DNA from: Planctomycetaceae bacterium
GTDB taxonomy: Bacteria; Planctomycetota; Planctomycetia; Pirellulales; Thermoguttaceae
Direction: 5' to 3'
Assembly (NCBI GenBank): GCA_015062085.1
Contig: SUVI01000145.1
Span: 1 to 9,694, forward strand
Length of the DNA: 9,694 nt
The notes beneath the pieces are model-generated. The model saw nothing but the letters and a program-made list of their open reading frames with translations, made no database searches and was not told the origin of the DNA. Each line of letters begins with the position of its first letter. Position 1 is the stretch's first letter. The translations under genes were made by a program, and so were the position numbers. Shown here one piece after another: positions 8,904 through 9,694 of the stretch.

Positions 8904-9694
8904 TCAGAAGGAATACGCACCCAGATCGCCAAAATCGCGTGTGATCATCGCGCCGAGGACCTCCCGGCTCACACTTTCGCCAAGAAACCGGACAGACGCA
9001 TCACCGAATGCCGCATGCGCACCGCCGGAGTGGAGACTGTGGATCTCATTGTCGTCCGCCGGTCCGCGATTCACGCAATGCGCGACCTCGAAGACATTGT
9101 TCGCCGAGATCCACGCCCGGTCCCCGTAGGCGTAGTGTTCGTTGGAACGCGCATCTTCCGCCAAAAAGAGCGTAAATCCCATCCCATCCGTCACGTCCGA
9201 ATACGTCAGCGGCTCGGACTGTCCGGTAACTCTGCCGAAAGAGTTTTTGATCGGTGTTCCAGTAAAGATCATCGCCCCGTTCATGTCTCCGGACTTCGTC
9301 TTCTCCGGAAGCGTCGTCCCGCTCACCGCGCCGTAATGAGTCTGCCCCATCCCGCCAACGACCGACTCCGCTTTCGCCAGCTCCGGACACAAATAGACAG
9401 GAATGACCGTCTTCGCAGCCTCAGCATTCTGCGCGGCATTGAAAGCATGGTCCTGACTGACTTGCTGGTAAAGTACTCCCTGCTCGATATACGGCAAAAT
9501 GTACATCGACCAGGCAAAATTCCGTCCCCCCTTCATGAGGTACTGGTACTCAAACCCGCCAGGCGGGATCTGCCCGTCATGAGCCGCGATGTACTGCTCG
9601 ATCCCCACAGCACACTGTTTCAGATGATTCTGACAGACCGATTTCCGTGCCGCACTCCGCGCAGCCTGAACAGCCGGAAGCAAAAGCCCCATCA
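8904..9694 (-). CDS. DUF1559 pseudopilin-like protein, N-terminus cut by right edge
   Basis: The visible 263 codons begin inside the conserved core: GLLLPAVQAARSAARKSVCQ then NHLKQ, the region directly after the type IV prepilin helix of DUF1559 proteins. The prepilin leader (GFTLVE-like) and most of the helix, perhaps 25-35 residues, lie beyond the edge, so the Met at 9692 is not the true start. Other family marks are WSMYILPYIEQ near 61-71, VYLCPE near 99-104, SDVTDGMGFTLFLAED near 165-180, and HSGGAHAAFGDASVRF near 221-236. That last block matches the C-terminal H-x9-D-G motif except that Gly is replaced by Ala. These proteins are greatly expanded in planctomycetes and are thought to be exported by type II-like machinery; specific roles are unknown. 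It probably shares a transcript with the PEP-CTERM gene. Confidence 0.9.
   Translation of the reverse strand, partial: MGLLLPAVQAARSAARKSVCQNHLKQCAVGIEQYIAAHDGQIPPGGFEYQYLMKGGRNFAWSMYILPYIEQGVLYQQVSQDHAFNAAQNAEAAKTVIPVYLCPELAKAESVVGGMGQTHYGAVSGTTLPEKTKSGDMNGAMIFTGTPIKNSFGRVTGQSEPLTYSDVTDGMGFTLFLAEDARSNEHYAYGDRAWISANNVFEVAHCVNRGPADDNEIHSLHSGGAHAAFGDASVRFLGESVSREVLGAMITRDFGDLGAYSF

Overview
The window looks like part of a bacterial chromosome from Planctomycetota or a close relative in the PVC superphylum. The evidence is a DUF1559 pseudopilin-like protein encoded directly upstream of a secreted protein with a VPEP...RRKK PEP-CTERM sorting signal. GyrA also carries active-site-proximal variants ([21 protein letters not shown]) that I associate with planctomycetes. 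The genus cannot be told from sequence reading alone. Genes look moderately GC-rich and intergenic stretches are AT-rich.

Layout, left to right: (1) The 5' end of ppdK (pyruvate, phosphate dikinase) on the minus strand, running off the left edge. (2) A 432-bp AT-rich divergent intergenic region with a promoter facing each way. (3) gyrA (plus strand, GTG start, 916 aa). (4) A 127-bp gap with two intrinsic terminators, where gyrA meets (5) a convergent gyrB (minus strand, 833 aa from the preferred start). (6) About 1.3 kb with no credible gene, holding the gyrB promoter and an elaborate repeat cluster. (7) A minus-strand two-gene unit: a DUF1559 protein (5' end cut by the right edge), then 18 bp downstream a DUF4465-like PEP-CTERM protein, closed by a strong terminator.

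The genes are ordinary for the lineage. ppdK serves central carbon metabolism. gyrA and gyrB encode the two gyrase subunits but lie tail-to-tail instead of in one operon. The DUF1559/PEP-CTERM pair belongs to the expanded, poorly understood export and surface repertoire of planctomycetes.

The part most worth a second look is the repeat cluster at about 6541-7632. Five head-to-tail units of about 160-180 bp each hold phased A-tracts, a 13-bp hairpin (H1) and, in four of five, a second hairpin (H2) with a GAA loop. In unit 5 the H2 arms differ at five paired positions, yet every change is compensated and a single T-T mismatch is kept. In unit 1 the H2 site is occupied by eight perfect-period 28-bp repeats, each able to form its own hairpin, again with compensatory changes. 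This suggests selection on, or propagation through, folded single-stranded DNA or RNA. The function is unknown. Its position just upstream of the gyrB promoter raises the untested idea of a supercoiling-responsive element.
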